NCBI GenBank assembly: GCA_039821145.1
Contig: JBCBOS010000016.1
Span: 1 to 64,000 of the forward strand
DNA length: 64,000 bases
Direction: 5' to 3'
DNA from: JBCCSZ01 sp039821145
GTDB taxonomy: Bacteria; Bacteroidota; Bacteroidia; Chitinophagales; Saprospiraceae
Of this stretch, positions 63,755 to 64,000 are shown one piece after another. The notes under the pieces were generated by a model, which was not told the DNA's origin, made no database searches, and saw nothing but the letters and a program-made list of their open reading frames with translations. Position 1 is the first letter of the stretch, and every line of letters begins with the position of its first letter. Position numbers and translations under genes: made by a program.

Positions 63755-64000
63755 ACCAACTGTTTTTTTTGATCGGCCAATGTCAGCCAGGGAAATAAAA
63801 TGCTCACCCGAAAAATGTTTTTTTCCACCTCTATGTCCATCTGGTAGCCATCGTCAAAAATCAGGTCGAGGCGCCGACGCAAATTGGCCAGCCCGATGCC
63901 ACCAATCCCATCCTTGCGGCTCGCACCTTGCTCATCCAAGCGATTCTCAACCGTAAAGCGACAAGTCGTTTCCGTCAAATCCAAGTGAATGCGGATCAAT
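63751..64000 (-). CDS. Histidine kinase, LytS/YehU type, C-terminal part (cut by window end)
   Basis: The visible 83 codons are the end of a GHKL ATPase domain: a CRFTVENRLDE segment, GIGGIGLANLRRRLDLIF (the G2 box with LANLRRRL typical of LytS-type kinases) and IEVEKNIFRVSILFPW. The gene continues past position 64000. It is the upstream partner of the LytTR regulator. Confidence 0.88.
   Translation of the reverse strand, partial: LIRIHLDLTETTCRFTVENRLDEQGASRKDGIGGIGLANLRRRLDLIFDDGYQMDIEVEKNIFRVSILFPWLTLADQKKQLV

Overview
The window looks like a chromosomal segment from a Saprospiraceae-like member of the Bacteroidota. Reasons: many exported proteins end in type IX secretion (T9SS) sorting domains, several sites resemble the Bacteroidota -7 element TAnnTTTG, there are LytTR signalling genes and sigma-70/CHAT/TPR gene sets, and purine-rich Shine-Dalgarno sequences are mostly absent. 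No rRNA, CRISPR array or complete insertion sequence was seen. One tRNA gene, tRNA-Val(GAC), lies at the left edge beside a truncated tyrosine-recombinase N-terminus.

Left third (0-20 kb). This is mostly housekeeping or scattered function: a phosphopantetheinyl transferase, an HD phosphohydrolase fused to a Pycsar-type membrane effector domain, an outer-membrane barrel, a GAF protein, a very large lipoprotein joining a metallophosphoesterase, a Fam20C-like segment and a beta-barrel, an M20 amidohydrolase, a TIGR04283-type glycosyltransferase, a DUF763 protein, and an acyl-CoA synthetase whose reading frame runs without a stop into an NlpE-C-like lipoprotein.

Two copies of one gene module dominate the rest. 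Locus 1 (20.5-26.3 kb) and locus 2 (40.5-50.9 kb) have the same layout. A sigma-70 family factor and a single-pass membrane protein with C-terminal TPRs are transcribed one way. Divergently transcribed are one (locus 1) or six tandem (locus 2) T9SS-exported six-cysteine proteins, followed by an exported TPR-CHAT (caspase-like) protein with a C-terminal membrane anchor. Both sigma genes have the 9-mer TTACCTTTT exactly 34 nt upstream of the ATG, and related motifs face the secreted-protein genes. I propose a transmembrane sigma-regulation system in which a periplasmic CHAT protease acts on the TPR membrane protein. I know of no description of this system; the mechanism is inference.

Between and after these loci are a DnaQ-like protein that appears to have lost catalytic residues, surface proteins of T9SS type A and type B, helical-repeat proteins of a lineage-specific kind (28.9, 57.9 and 60.8 kb, with a more distant one at 38.9 kb), a YpfJ-type metallopeptidase, inorganic pyrophosphatase, a class D beta-lactamase, a monoacylglycerol-lipase-like hydrolase, a sortilin/BNR-repeat protein, a 47-residue peptide with a double-glycine leader, and at the right edge a LytTR response regulator with its (cut-off) histidine kinase.
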